From assembly GCA_001602885.1 (NCBI GenBank), contig LUZH01000326.1, forward strand, positions 1 through 13,886: a stretch of 13,886 nt of DNA, written 5' to 3'. Below, piece by piece: positions 1-6,999 of this stretch (within the stretch, counting starts at the first letter, position 1; each line of letters begins with the position of its first letter). Both the position numbers and the translations under genes were made by a program. The DNA comes from Bacteroidales bacterium Bact_16. Its GTDB lineage: Bacteria; Bacteroidota; Bacteroidia; Bacteroidales; UBA932. A model generated the notes under the pieces. The model had not been told where the DNA came from. It did no database searches and was given only the letters and a program-made list of their open reading frames with translations.

Positions 1-2
1 CG

Positions 3-230
<228 letters not shown>

Positions 231-256
231 ATCCTTCGCTACGCTCAGGATGACAG
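231..256. repeat. Short palindromic interspersed repeat (REP-like)
   Basis: The stretch begins ATCCTTCGCTACGCTCAGGA and continues TGACAG. ATCCT and AGGAT form the outer arms and GC/GC an inner pair, giving a small imperfect hairpin. In reverse the repeat can be translated as HPERSEGS, a peptide I recognise from spurious ORFs over a repeat scattered through many bacterial genomes and metagenomes. Only one copy is in this window, so its repeated nature rests on recall rather than on the sequence here. It fills the whole gap between kbl and the next gene and contains that gene's ATG at 250. Confidence 0.6.
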
Positions 257-879
257 TGACCGTCGAATACCTGGAGGAGCGCTTCGACACATTCAATGCG
301 ATGTGTTTCGAGGGCGCTCTTCCGCGTATTCCAATCCGCCTGAGCAACGCCCGCAGCTTCGTGGGGCGCCTGCAGTACCGGCCCGTGCGCGACTGGCTGG
401 GCCGGATCGTGCGGCGCGAAGATTTCGTGCTGCGCATCAGCACGCGCTTCGACTTGCCGGAGGCGGAGATCGAGGACACGCTCATCCACGAAATGATCCA
501 TTACTGGATCGCGCTTGAGGGCCTCCGGGACACTTCCACGCACGGGAAGATCTTCCGTGCGAAGATGAAAGAGATCAACGCCCTGCATGGCCGGCACCTG
601 ACCATCTCCCACAAAACCACGCCGGAGGAGCTGGACCGGGACACCTGCGTCCGCGACCACCACGTGTGCGTGAGCCAGCTCGCGGACGGGCGCACGGCCG
701 TCACCGTGGCGGCGAGCACCTGCGTGCCCAGGATCCGCCGCATGCTCCGCTGGTCGCCCACGGTGCGGTCCAGCGCCTGGTTCGTCAGCCCGGATCCCTG
801 GTTCAACCGCTTCCCGCGCTGCCGCACCGCCAAACTCTTCCCGGTCGATCCGGATGAACTCAAGGCACACATTTTGTGA
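250..879 (+). CDS. SprT-like zinc metalloprotease domain protein
   Basis: A 209-residue cytoplasmic protein of the SprT-like family. The zinc-protease signature HEMIHYW lies at residues 80-86, giving His80, Glu81 and His84; His98 in STHGKIF is the likely third ligand. The N-terminal part (YLEERFDTFNAMCFEGALP) is the usual start of the domain. The C-terminal part has several Cys residues (around 133, 140, 158 and 196) but not a clean CxxC...CxxC zinc ribbon. Eukaryotic relatives (Spartan) cut DNA-protein crosslinks; the role of bacterial members is poorly known, so no substrate is assigned. The ATG at 250 lies inside the palindromic repeat. A GTG at 256 is an alternative start, and an ATG at 301 would remove conserved N-terminal residues. 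It follows kbl by 19 nt on the same strand and could be read from the same transcript. Confidence 0.85.
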   Translation: MTVTVEYLEERFDTFNAMCFEGALPRIPIRLSNARSFVGRLQYRPVRDWLGRIVRREDFVLRISTRFDLPEAEIEDTLIHEMIHYWIALEGLRDTSTHGKIFRAKMKEINALHGRHLTISHKTTPEELDRDTCVRDHHVCVSQLADGRTAVTVAASTCVPRIRRMLRWSPTVRSSAWFVSPDPWFNRFPRCRTAKLFPVDPDELKAHIL

Positions 880-903
880 GGAATACTTAATTAAAACTGC
901 ATT

Positions 904-1566
904 ATGAGACACTTTTTCAGCCTGCTCATGCTTCTGTCCCTGGCTTCCTTCTCGCTTCAGGGGCAGGAGAAGTCCGCGACCAAGATTCCGGACGAAGACT
1001 TCTACCTGATGCCGTCTTTCACTGAAGGGACCGTCTACCTCCGCGGGCAGTCGCCCGCGCAGGGAAAGATCAACATCTGCGCGGTGGACCAGACGCTCCG
1101 CTTCATCGACGACAGCGGCACCGAACTCGCGGCCAATGACCCGGACGGCATCTCCCGCGTACAGATCGACACGGTGTGGTTCATGCGGAGCGGCGGCGCC
1201 TTCTACCGGATGTATCCTGTCAATCTCGAACTCGGGATCGCCGTCCGGAAGGACACCAGGATCATCCGCGACGTGAAGAAGGGAGCCTATGGCATGACCG
1301 ACCAGACGAGCTCCATCCAGCAATACCGTTCCCTCTACAACGACACTTCAGCCCAACTGCTGAACAGCGAGAAGCCCGTCTACTACAGGGTCTCCGAGAC
1401 CATCTGTCTCTACTACAGGGATGCCATCGTCAAATTCACCAAGGCCAGTCTGAAGAAGGTCTTCCCGGACCACAAGGACGAGATCGACGCCTACTTCAAG
1501 TCCGGCAAGCCGTATCCCTCGACCGTCGAGGAGGCCCGGGCCATCATCGCCCCCTGGCTCCAATAA
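904..1566 (+). CDS. Secreted protein of unknown function
   Basis: A 220-residue protein that I do not recognise. It opens with a clear Sec signal peptide (Arg2, then a hydrophobic stretch FFSLLMLLSLASFSL, cut probably after LQG at about residue 20). There is no lipobox Cys, so the product is likely periplasmic or secreted. No transmembrane segment follows. The mature part is mixed alpha/beta with aromatic-rich strands (VWFMRSGGAFYRMYPVNLEL, VYYRVSETICLYYRD) and a helical C-terminus ending in IIAPWLQ. It starts 24 nt after the SprT-like gene in an AT-rich gap (GGAATACTTAATTAAAACTG) that may hold a promoter, though no full TAnnTTTG box is present. Its stop codon is 4 nt from that of the convergent MATE gene, and no terminator hairpin is visible between them. 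Confidence 0.75.
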   Translation: MRHFFSLLMLLSLASFSLQGQEKSATKIPDEDFYLMPSFTEGTVYLRGQSPAQGKINICAVDQTLRFIDDSGTELAANDPDGISRVQIDTVWFMRSGGAFYRMYPVNLELGIAVRKDTRIIRDVKKGAYGMTDQTSSIQQYRSLYNDTSAQLLNSEKPVYYRVSETICLYYRDAIVKFTKASLKKVFPDHKDEIDAYFKSGKPYPSTVEEARAIIAPWLQ

Positions 1567-1570
1567 GCGT

Positions 1571-2902
1571 TCAATAACCGTAGCGTCCGCGGTAGCGGAC
1601 CAGCAGGAAGGCGCCCAGGATGAGCGCCAGGACTTCCGCGACGCACGCGGAGAACCAGATCGCGTCCATCCCGAACAGCGCGGGCAGCAGGAAGACGCAG
1701 CCCATTTCGAAGATGAAGGTCCGGCAGAAAGACACGAGGGCCGAGACCAGCCCGTTGTTGAGTCCAGTGAACCAGGCCGACAGGAAGAGCGTCAGCCCGG
1801 ACAGCAGGAAACAGGGCGCGTAGCAGCGCGTGGCGTGGATTGTCAGCGCCGTCAGTTCGGGGTCGTAGCCCACGAACAGGCGCGAGACCGGCCCTGCGAG
1901 GAACTCCGCGGCCACGGCGAGCAGGGCGCCCAGCGCCAGCAGCAGCCGGAGGCTGTTGCCCAGCAGGCTGCGCAGCTCGCCGCCCTGGCGGGCGCCGTAG
2001 TTGAAGCCGACCAGGGGCGTGACCGTGAGGTTGTAGCCCGTGAAGACGGCGATGAAGATGAATCCCAGATACAGGATCACCGAATAGGCCGCCACGCCGT
2101 TCTCCCCATAGAAATGCATCAGCCGGAGGTTGTAGCACATCGCCACCACGTTGAAGGAGATGTTGCCCACGAACTCCGACAGGCCGTTGGCGCAGGATTT
2201 GCGCAGCGGCGCGCCTTCCAGGCGGGTGAAGGAGAAGTGCAGGGAAGTCTGCGGGTCGGAGCGGAGGAAGGCCGCCAGCGGCGCGAATCCGCCCACGCAG
2301 CAGGCGAGCATCGAGCCCGCGGCAGCGCCGGCCAGCCCCCAGTCCAGCACGATGATGAACAGGGCGTCCAGCCCGATGTTGACCATGCCGCTGGCGAAGG
2401 ACACTTTCGTGCCCATCTGCGGACGCTCCGCCACCATGAAGAAGGGCTGGATGCCCATCTGCATCATGAAAGCGGGCATGCCGGCCGCGCAGATGCGGCC
2501 GTACACCACGCACTGCGCCACCATTTCGCCTTCGGCGCCCAGGGCGCGCGAGAGCGGTTCCATCCAGATATAGAGGGGAATGGCCGTGGCCACGGACAGC
2601 AGCAGGATGAACTCGACCGCCATGCTGAAATAGCGGTTGGCCCGCGGCCGGTCGCCTTCGCCCAGGGTCTTGGAGACCAGGGCCGCGCCGCCCGTGCCCA
2701 CCATCAGGCCCAGCGCGCCGACGAGGCCGAGCGCGGGCCAGATGAGGTTGAGCGCGGCGAAGGCCGTCGTACCGACCAGGTTGGACACGAACAGGCCGTC
2801 CACGATGCTGTAGAAGCTGATGAGCACCATCATCCCAATCAGGGGGAGCGATGAGCGCATCAGCCGCCTGTAGCCATAATGTCCGTCCAGCTTGAATTCC
2901 AT
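1571..2902 (-). CDS. MATE family multidrug/sodium efflux protein
   Basis: A 443-residue integral inner-membrane protein with about 12 hydrophobic segments, the usual length and topology of MATE transporters, which export cationic drugs or other small molecules using Na+ or H+ gradients. Family traits are SLPLIGMMVLISFYSIVDGLFVSNLVG in TM1 (with Asp35), the following GTGGAALVSKTLGEGD loop at about 69-84, and a second half starting near SEFVGNISFNVVAMCYN that repeats this fold. The substrate cannot be inferred. The ATG at 2902 keeps the amphipathic N-terminal helix (YGYRRLMRSSLP). A full -7 box lies only 8 nt upstream, so the leader would be a few nucleotides at most. An inner Met at residue 15 is a less likely start. 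It converges with the secreted protein gene. Confidence 0.92.
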   Translation of the reverse strand: MEFKLDGHYGYRRLMRSSLPLIGMMVLISFYSIVDGLFVSNLVGTTAFAALNLIWPALGLVGALGLMVGTGGAALVSKTLGEGDRPRANRYFSMAVEFILLLSVATAIPLYIWMEPLSRALGAEGEMVAQCVVYGRICAAGMPAFMMQMGIQPFFMVAERPQMGTKVSFASGMVNIGLDALFIIVLDWGLAGAAAGSMLACCVGGFAPLAAFLRSDPQTSLHFSFTRLEGAPLRKSCANGLSEFVGNISFNVVAMCYNLRLMHFYGENGVAAYSVILYLGFIFIAVFTGYNLTVTPLVGFNYGARQGGELRSLLGNSLRLLLALGALLAVAAEFLAGPVSRLFVGYDPELTALTIHATRCYAPCFLLSGLTLFLSAWFTGLNNGLVSALVSFCRTFIFEMGCVFLLPALFGMDAIWFSACVAEVLALILGAFLLVRYRGRYGY

Positions 2903-2910
2903 ACGGAACG

Positions 2911-2918
2911 CAAAGATA
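2911..2918 (-). promoter_or_regulatory. Candidate -7 promoter box for the MATE gene
   Basis: Read on the minus strand this is TATCTTTG, matching all six defined bases of the Bacteroidota -7 consensus TAnnTTTG. It lies 8 nt before the ATG at 2902. No good TTTG is seen about 19 nt further upstream, where the terminator of the preceding gene sits. Transcription would begin within a few nucleotides of the start codon. Confidence 0.55.
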
Positions 2919-2920
2919 CA

Positions 2921-2953
2921 ACAAAAAATCCGGGCGCCCGAAGGCTCCCGGAT
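2921..2953 (-). terminator. Rho-independent terminator of the nucleoside permease gene
   Basis: On the minus strand an 11-bp stem (2943-2953 with 2928-2938, one mismatch: ATCCGGGAGCC against ATCCGGGCGCC) with a 4-nt TTCG loop is followed by six T residues. It lies 25 nt past the permease stop codon. The stable UUCG-type loop and the T run make this a textbook intrinsic terminator for the gene that ends at 2979. Confidence 0.85.
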
Positions 2954-2978
2954 CTGTCGGATAAAAGTCGCTTGTGCG

Positions 2979-4256
2979 TTATGCTTTCTGCTTCTGCGGA
3001 TCCTTGAAGAGGATGGCGAAGAGGACGCCCACCACCAGCGAATAGATGGCGAAAATGTACCAGGCCGTGCTCCAGGACGGCTCTGCGGCGTTGTAGACGA
3101 AGTGGTTGACCACGCGTCCGGCCGCCCAGGTGCCGATGGAAGCGCCGAGGCCGTTGGTCATCAGCATGAAGAGGCCCTGCGCCGAGGAGCGGATGCCCTT
3201 GTCGGTATTCTCATTGACGAACAGCGAGCCGGAGATGTTGAAGAAGTCGAACGCCACGCCGTAGACGATGCAGCTCAGGACGAACATCCACACGCCGCTG
3301 CCGGGGTTGCCGGCGCCGAAGAAGCCGAAGCGGAACACCCAGGCGAACATCGCGATGAGCATCACCTTCTTGATGCCGAATTTCTTCATGAAGAAGGGGA
3401 TCAGCAGGATGCAGAGGGTCTCGGACACCTGGCTCAGGGAGATCAGCGCGTTGGCGTTGTTGGCGCCCCAGGCGTCGGCGAAGAGGGGATTGTCCTGGAA
3501 GGAGGTGATGAAGGTGTTGGCGTAGCCGTTGGTGATCTGCAGGGAAGCGCCGAGCAGCATCGAGAAGATGAAGAACACGGCGAACTGGCGGTCCTTGAAG
3601 AGGCGGAAGGCCGACAGGCCCGTGGCCTCGGCGAAGGACTGCGTGCCGGCGGTCTTGGGCTTGCAAGGGCAGTCAGGCAGCGTCAGCGAATAGAGGCAGA
3701 GCACCAGGCTGAGGATGCCGGACACGAAGAACTGGTTGTAGGTGTGCTGGAACTGCACGCCGTCAGCACCCTTGACGAAGTTGACGAAGAGCATCGTGAG
3801 GATAAAGCCAATGGTGCCGAACACGCGGATCGGCGGGAAGGCCTTGACCGGGTCCTTGCCGTTCTTCTCCAGGGCATTGTAGGCCACGGAGTTGGAGATG
3901 GCGATGGTCGGCATGAAGAAGGCGATGCTCAGGGTATAGAGCGCGTAGAAGGTGCCGAACTGGATGTTGGCGCCGGCGCTCATCGCATACCAGCCGGCGG
4001 CGAGCATCGACAGGCCGGCGACGCCCTGGCAGAGGGACAGGACCTTCTGCGCCGGGATCCACTTGTCGGCGACGATGCCCATCAGGGCAGGCATGAAGAT
4101 GGAGACAAAACCTTGTGTGGCGAAAAAGAGCCAGATCTGCGGGCCGAAGCCGGAACGGGCAAGGAAGCTGCCCATAGAAGTCAGGTACGCGCCCCAGGCG
4201 GCGAATTCCAGGAAATTCATCAGGATCAGCCGCAGGCCGATGTTTGATTTGTTCAT
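2979..4256 (-). CDS. nupG: NupG-type nucleoside:H+ symporter (MFS)
   Basis: A 425-residue, 12-TM inner-membrane permease of the nucleoside:H+ symporter family. It shares long blocks with E. coli NupG as I remember it: FMPALMGIVADKW (54-66), FPPIRVFGTIGFI (140-152), FFIFSMLLGASLQITN, SQVSETLCILLIPFF, FGIKKVMLIAMFAWVFRF and YGVAFDFFNISGSLFV. The last two blocks are especially diagnostic. Family members import purine and pyrimidine nucleosides with protons. The ATG at 4256 (MNKSNIGLRLILMNFLEFAAWG) is chosen because NupG proteins begin this way; the frame stays open further upstream only because it runs antisense to tgt. The gene is divergent from tgt, with 72 nt between the two starts, and ends in an intrinsic terminator. 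Its exact substrate is not visible, but the placement next to a queuosine gene is worth noting. Confidence 0.92.
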   Translation of the reverse strand: MNKSNIGLRLILMNFLEFAAWGAYLTSMGSFLARSGFGPQIWLFFATQGFVSIFMPALMGIVADKWIPAQKVLSLCQGVAGLSMLAAGWYAMSAGANIQFGTFYALYTLSIAFFMPTIAISNSVAYNALEKNGKDPVKAFPPIRVFGTIGFILTMLFVNFVKGADGVQFQHTYNQFFVSGILSLVLCLYSLTLPDCPCKPKTAGTQSFAEATGLSAFRLFKDRQFAVFFIFSMLLGASLQITNGYANTFITSFQDNPLFADAWGANNANALISLSQVSETLCILLIPFFMKKFGIKKVMLIAMFAWVFRFGFFGAGNPGSGVWMFVLSCIVYGVAFDFFNISGSLFVNENTDKGIRSSAQGLFMLMTNGLGASIGTWAAGRVVNHFVYNAAEPSWSTAWYIFAIYSLVVGVLFAILFKDPQKQKA

Positions 4257-4286
4257 ATCAGGTCGGTTTATTAGTCGTTGTGGTGA

Positions 4287-4294
4287 CAAAAATA
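4287..4294 (-). promoter_or_regulatory. Candidate -7 promoter box for the nucleoside permease gene
   Basis: The minus strand reads TATTTTTG, a full match to TAnnTTTG, 30 nt before the ATG at 4256. This would give a leader of roughly 25 nt. A -33 TTTG at the expected spacing is not evident. Confidence 0.5.
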
Positions 4295-4316
4295 CAAGTT
4301 TTTCGGCGGATTTCAC

Positions 4317-4324
4317 TATCTTTG
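4317..4324 (+). promoter_or_regulatory. Candidate -7 promoter box for the tgt operon
   Basis: TATCTTTG matches all six defined bases of the Bacteroidota -7 consensus and is only 4 nt before the tgt ATG at 4329. With the usual spacing, transcription would begin at or right beside the start codon, implying a leaderless or nearly leaderless operon mRNA. No convincing -33 TTTG is seen. Confidence 0.55.
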
Positions 4325-4328
4325 AAAG

Positions 4329-5459
4329 ATGAAATTTACGAAGACAGCAGCCGATCCCCGTTCCGCCGCCCGCACGGGCGTCCTGGAGACGGACCACGGC
4401 CGGATCCATACCCCTATATTCATGCCCGTCGGGACCGTCGGTTCCGTCAAAGGCGTCCATCACCGCGACCTGCGCGAAGACATCCGCGCGGAGATCATCC
4501 TCGGCAACACCTACCACCTCTACCTCCGGCCCGGCCTGGACACGCTCCGCGCCGCCGGCGGCCTGCACAAATTCGAGTCGTGGGAGCGCCCCATCCTCAC
4601 GGACAGCGGCGGTTTCCAGGTGTTCTCGCTGAGCCCGATCCGCAAGCTCACGGCCGAAGGCTGCACGTTCCGCAGCCACATCGACGGCTCCCGGCACACG
4701 TTCACGCCGGAGAATAACGTCGACACCCAGCGCATCATCGGCGCCGACATCATGATGGCGCTCGACGAATGCTGCCCGGGCGACGCCGACCACGCCTATG
4801 CCCGCAAGAGCCTGGACCTGACCAAGAGTTGGCTGGAGCGGTACGCAAAGCGTTTCCGCGAGACGGAGCCGCTCTACGGCTACAGCCAGTGCTTCTTCCC
4901 GATCGTCCAGGGGTGCGTGTATCCCGACCTGCGCCGCGAGGCGGTGGACCACGCCGTGCAGTTCGACGCCGACGGCTATGCCATCGGCGGCCTGGCGGTG
5001 GGGGAGCCCACGGAGAAGATGTACGAGATGCTCGAGCTGGTCTGCCCGCTGCTGCCGGACGACCGCCCGCGCTACCTGATGGGCGTCGGCACGCCGGCCA
5101 ACATCCTCGAGGGCATCGCCCGCGGCGTGGACATGTTCGACTGCGTGATGCCCACGCGCAACGGCCGCAACGGCATGCTCTTCACCTGGCAGGGCATCAT
5201 GAACATGCGCAATGCCAAGTGGGCGCAGGATTTCTCCGAAATCGACCCGGACGGCACTTCTTTTGTGGACCACACCTACTCGCGCGCCTACCTGCACCAC
5301 CTGTTCGTGGCCGGCGAGATGTTCGCGGCGATGCTCGCGAGCCAGCACAACCTCGCCTTCTACCTCGACGTGGTCCGGCAGGCCCGCGCGCACATCGAGG
5401 CCGGGGATTTCGCCGCCTGGAAGGAAGACGCCGTGGAGCGCATCACAAGAAGGATCTGA
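4329..5459 (+). CDS. tgt: tRNA-guanine transglycosylase (queuosine biosynthesis)
   Basis: A 376-residue cytoplasmic enzyme that swaps guanine-34 for preQ1 (or another queuine precursor) in tRNAs for Asp, Asn, His and Tyr. Seen directly: TPIFMPVGTVGSVKGV near the N-terminus, LGNTYHLYLRPG (58-69), TDSGGFQVFSLSP (91-103) with the probable general base Asp92, GYAIGGLAVGEP (216-227), and VDMFDCVMPTRNGRNG (267-282) with the probable nucleophile Asp271. The zinc site is unusual: where other TGTs have CxCxxC before SRAYLHHL, this one has Gly309, Ser311 and Asp314, though His340 remains. I believe this is common among Bacteroidota TGTs. The start agrees with the family N-terminus. It is first in an operon with the permease gene 1 nt downstream and is divergent from the NupG-type gene. 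Confidence 0.96.
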   Translation: MKFTKTAADPRSAARTGVLETDHGRIHTPIFMPVGTVGSVKGVHHRDLREDIRAEIILGNTYHLYLRPGLDTLRAAGGLHKFESWERPILTDSGGFQVFSLSPIRKLTAEGCTFRSHIDGSRHTFTPENNVDTQRIIGADIMMALDECCPGDADHAYARKSLDLTKSWLERYAKRFRETEPLYGYSQCFFPIVQGCVYPDLRREAVDHAVQFDADGYAIGGLAVGEPTEKMYEMLELVCPLLPDDRPRYLMGVGTPANILEGIARGVDMFDCVMPTRNGRNGMLFTWQGIMNMRNAKWAQDFSEIDPDGTSFVDHTYSRAYLHHLFVAGEMFAAMLASQHNLAFYLDVVRQARAHIEAGDFAAWKEDAVERITRRI

Positions 5460-5460
5460 C

Positions 5461-6552
5461 ATGTTCGAGAAGATCACGAAAATAGACTGGTACATCGCGA
5501 AGAAGTTCATCTCGACCTTCTTCCTGTCGATGTTGCTCATCATCGTCGTGGTCATCATCTTCGACCTCTCGGAGAAGATAGACAACTTCGTCAAGAACGA
5601 GGCGCCGCTCAAGGAGATCGTCTTCGACTACTACTGCAACTACATCCCGTACCTGGTCAACATGTTCGCCTCGCTGTTCGTCTTCATCACGGTGATCTTC
5701 TTCACCTCCCGGATGGCGGCGAACTCCGAGATCATCGCCATCCTGTCCTGCGGCGTCAGCTACCACCGGATGATGGTGCCCTACATCGCGTCGGCGGCGC
5801 TGATCGCGCTGCTCTCGCTGGGGCTCAACCTCTACGTGATCCCGCATTCCAACGCCACGCGCATCGAATTCGAGGCCAAGTACATCAAGCGCCACAACAA
5901 CTTCAACCTGCGCAACATCCACTACCAGATCTCGCCGGGCAAGTTCGTCTACATCGAGTCCTTCAGCCGCTGGAACAACACGGCCTACAAGTTCACCATC
6001 GAGGACATGGACGGCCACCGGCTGGTGCGCAAGGTCAGCGCCGAGAGCGCGGCCTGGGACAGCACGACGGACGGCTGGCAGATGCGCAAGGTGCTCATCC
6101 GCGACTACAGCCCGGGGCTCAAGGACGACATCAGCTTCCGCAGCCAGGTGGACACGGTCATCGACCTCAAGCTCAAGGACCTGTTCAACAACGAGAAGAC
6201 GGTGGAGACGCTCGCCATCAACCCGCTCAACGAGCTGATCCGGACGCAGAAGATGCGCGGCGACCCCAATGTCATGTACGCCCGCATCGAGAAGCAGCGC
6301 CGCCTGACGATGCCTTTCTCCGCCATCATCCTGACCATCATCGGCGTGTCGCTGTCCGCGCGCAAGCGCCGCGGCGGCATCGGCTGGAACATAGGTATCG
6401 GCATCGGCCTCGCGTTCAGCTACATCTTCTTCCTGCGGATGAGCGAGATGTTCGTCTACACGGACACGCTCCCGCCGGGCGTCGCCCTGTGGCTGCCGAA
6501 CCTGTTGTTCATGGTGGTCGCATATTTCCTGTACAAACGAGCTTGCAAATAG
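5461..6552 (+). CDS. LptF/LptG family LPS export permease (YjgP/YjgQ)
   Basis: A 363-residue inner-membrane protein with the layout of the family: TM1 at about 17-36, TM2 62-84, TM3 106-127, a large periplasmic domain (about 128-282, the beta-jellyroll region), then TM4 284-302, TM5 308-326 and TM6 340-358. N-terminal [17 protein letters not shown] and the TM2-TM3 segment [22 protein letters not shown] (S/NEIIA coupling helix that meets the LptB ATPase) are typical. LptF and LptG with LptB pull LPS from the inner membrane and pass it to LptC/A/D. Which of the two paralogues this is cannot be decided here; in Bacteroidota an LptG-type copy beside tgt is familiar to me. The ATG lies 1 nt after the tgt stop, so translation is probably coupled. 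Confidence 0.93.
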   Translation: MFEKITKIDWYIAKKFISTFFLSMLLIIVVVIIFDLSEKIDNFVKNEAPLKEIVFDYYCNYIPYLVNMFASLFVFITVIFFTSRMAANSEIIAILSCGVSYHRMMVPYIASAALIALLSLGLNLYVIPHSNATRIEFEAKYIKRHNNFNLRNIHYQISPGKFVYIESFSRWNNTAYKFTIEDMDGHRLVRKVSAESAAWDSTTDGWQMRKVLIRDYSPGLKDDISFRSQVDTVIDLKLKDLFNNEKTVETLAINPLNELIRTQKMRGDPNVMYARIEKQRRLTMPFSAIILTIIGVSLSARKRRGGIGWNIGIGIGLAFSYIFFLRMSEMFVYTDTLPPGVALWLPNLLFMVVAYFLYKRACK

Positions 6553-6556
6553 CCAT

Positions 6557-6991
6557 ATGACTGTCAAAGTGATCAACCGCAGCGGCAATCCGCTGCCTGC
6601 CTATGCCACACCGCTGGCCGCCGGACTGGACGTCCGCGCGGACAATGCGGAACCCATCGAACTCAAGCCCATGCAGCGCGCCATGGTCCCGACGGGGCTC
6701 TTCCTGGAGATCCCGGCCGGCTACGAGGTGCAGGTGCGCCCGCGCAGCGGCCTGGCCGCCAAGCGCGGCGTGACGGTGCTCAACGCGCCCGGCACCATCG
6801 ACGCGGACTACCGCGGCGAGGTGTGCGTCATCCTCGTCAACCTCGGCACGGAACCGTTCGTGATCGAGCGCGGCGAGCGCATCGCGCAGCTCGTGCTCGC
6901 GCGCCACGAAGTGATCGAGTGGGAGGAGAGCGAGGAGCTGGCCGCCTCGGAGCGGGGCGCCGGCGGATTCGGAAGCACGGGTGTGAAATAG
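6557..6991 (+). CDS. dut: dUTP diphosphatase (dUTPase)
   Basis: A 144-residue trimeric-type dUTPase that hydrolyses dUTP to dUMP and pyrophosphate, keeping uracil out of DNA and feeding dTMP synthesis. All five family motifs are present: AGLDVRA (22-28), RPRSGLA (61-67), [10 protein letters not shown] (79-88, with catalytic Asp82), RGERIAQLV (105-113) and the C-terminal arm [10 protein letters not shown] (133-142). Length is normal. It starts 4 nt after the LptF/G-family gene and ends 8 nt before murF, so it is internal to the operon. Nothing appears to be missing or altered. Confidence 0.97.
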   Translation: MTVKVINRSGNPLPAYATPLAAGLDVRADNAEPIELKPMQRAMVPTGLFLEIPAGYEVQVRPRSGLAAKRGVTVLNAPGTIDADYRGEVCVILVNLGTEPFVIERGERIAQLVLARHEVIEWEESEELAASERGAGGFGSTGVK

Positions 6992-6999
6992 ATGCTTTT

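Noticed and set aside
2892..4247. A 451-codon plus-strand open frame
   Set aside because: It lies antisense to the NupG-type gene, is full of His/Glu/Gly/Ala low-complexity runs and has no family traits; it is an artefact of high GC at third positions.
4257..5612. N-terminal extension of the NupG-type frame to 877 codons
   Set aside because: The added part is antisense to tgt and low in complexity, and NupG-like proteins start at the Met encoded at 4256.
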